From an uncultured Alistipes sp. (GTDB taxonomy: Bacteria > Bacteroidota > Bacteroidia > Bacteroidales > Rikenellaceae), in assembly GCA_937880705.1 (NCBI GenBank), contig CALGRZ010000009.1, forward strand, positions 1 to 29,893: a stretch of DNA of 29,893 nucleotides, read 5' to 3'. Position numbers and translations under genes: made by a program. The notes under the pieces are model-generated. The model did not search any database. It saw only the letters and a program-made list of their open reading frames with translations, and was not told where the DNA came from. Of the stretch, positions 29,818 to 29,893 are shown in pieces. The first letter of the stretch is position 1. The number at the start of each line of letters is the position of its first letter.

Positions 29818-29893
29818 CTACTCCGATACGAGTATTCGGCCGCAGTACTCACATACGATGAGCTTCTTGCCCTGGCGTACATCAACCTGACGC
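29818..29893 (-). CDS. C-terminal end of a C4-type zinc-ribbon protein (partial)
   Basis: The minus strand reads in frame from 29892 as RQVDVRQGKKLIVCEYCGRI, then LVSE and a TAG stop at 29820-29818. The CEYCGR knuckle and 'GKKLIVCE-CGRIL' ending are characteristic of the zf-RING_7/DUF164-type zinc-ribbon proteins of about 250 residues widespread in bacteria (coiled coil followed by a zinc ribbon). Only 24 codons are inside the window, so the coiled coil and first cysteine pair cannot be seen. Molecular role is not established. Confidence 0.8.
   Translation of the reverse strand, partial: RQVDVRQGKKLIVCEYCGRILVSE

Overview
The window is about 29.9 kb of a Bacteroidota genome, almost certainly order Bacteroidales and possibly Alistipes or a relative; the genus is an inference. 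Three things point there. Most promoters have the Bacteroidota form (TTTG or TTG, 18-21 nt, then TAnnTTTG or TAnnTTCG) instead of a sigma-70 pattern. There is a fimbrillin-like lipoprotein and a DUF3822-like gene. The remaining genes are common Bacteroidales housekeeping genes. Coding density is high and GC is roughly 50-55% in genes.

Layout. 1-1768: 3' part of a PepD-type dipeptidase, then a DagK/YegS-type lipid kinase (+). 1927-8181: an accessory minus-strand lipoprotein operon: an FN3-like lipoprotein, then two lipoproteins whose C-terminal 305 residues are identical and which I recognise as IdeS/Mac-like (MEROPS C66-type) cysteine peptidase domains. One carries four Ig-like repeats, the other a fimbrillin-like domain, and a tiny ORF lies between them. 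8530-10590: uvrB (+), apparently leaderless. 10743-11827: an XRE/CI-like regulator facing a 647-nt gene-free region packed with TTACA/TGTAA motifs. 11828-16149: HIT protein, bifunctional RelA/SpoT, recA and bcp (all minus). 16252-18186: a small zinc-ribbon protein and a TIR-transmembrane-coiled-coil-DUF1566 protein. 18541-22053: phosphoglucomutase (-) and dnaA (+), divergent around a region with a perfect DnaA box. 22107-25960: aldehyde dehydrogenase, tRNA-Asp(GTC), rsmD, a DUF3822-like gene and an unknown membrane-anchored protein (all minus). 26019-29729: RecD-like helicase (+), deoD (-), a cysteine desulfidase/CyuA-like gene (+). 29818-29893: 3' end of a zinc-ribbon protein (-).

Most interesting content. 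(1) The tandem surface lipoproteins with an IdeS-like peptidase domain: K/C/H/D/D active-site residues are all visible at nearly the spacing of the streptococcal IgG protease. Identical catalytic modules on different N-terminal display domains suggest recent duplication or gene conversion, and a host-immunoglobulin or host-glycoprotein target. (2) An intergenic repeat family with a conserved core of about 55 nt flanked by arrays with an exact 10-bp period, present three times. (3) A receptor-shaped TIR protein. (4) A dense operator-like motif array upstream of the XRE regulator.

All assignments come from reading translations and motifs; no database search was run. Distances and motif positions were counted by hand.
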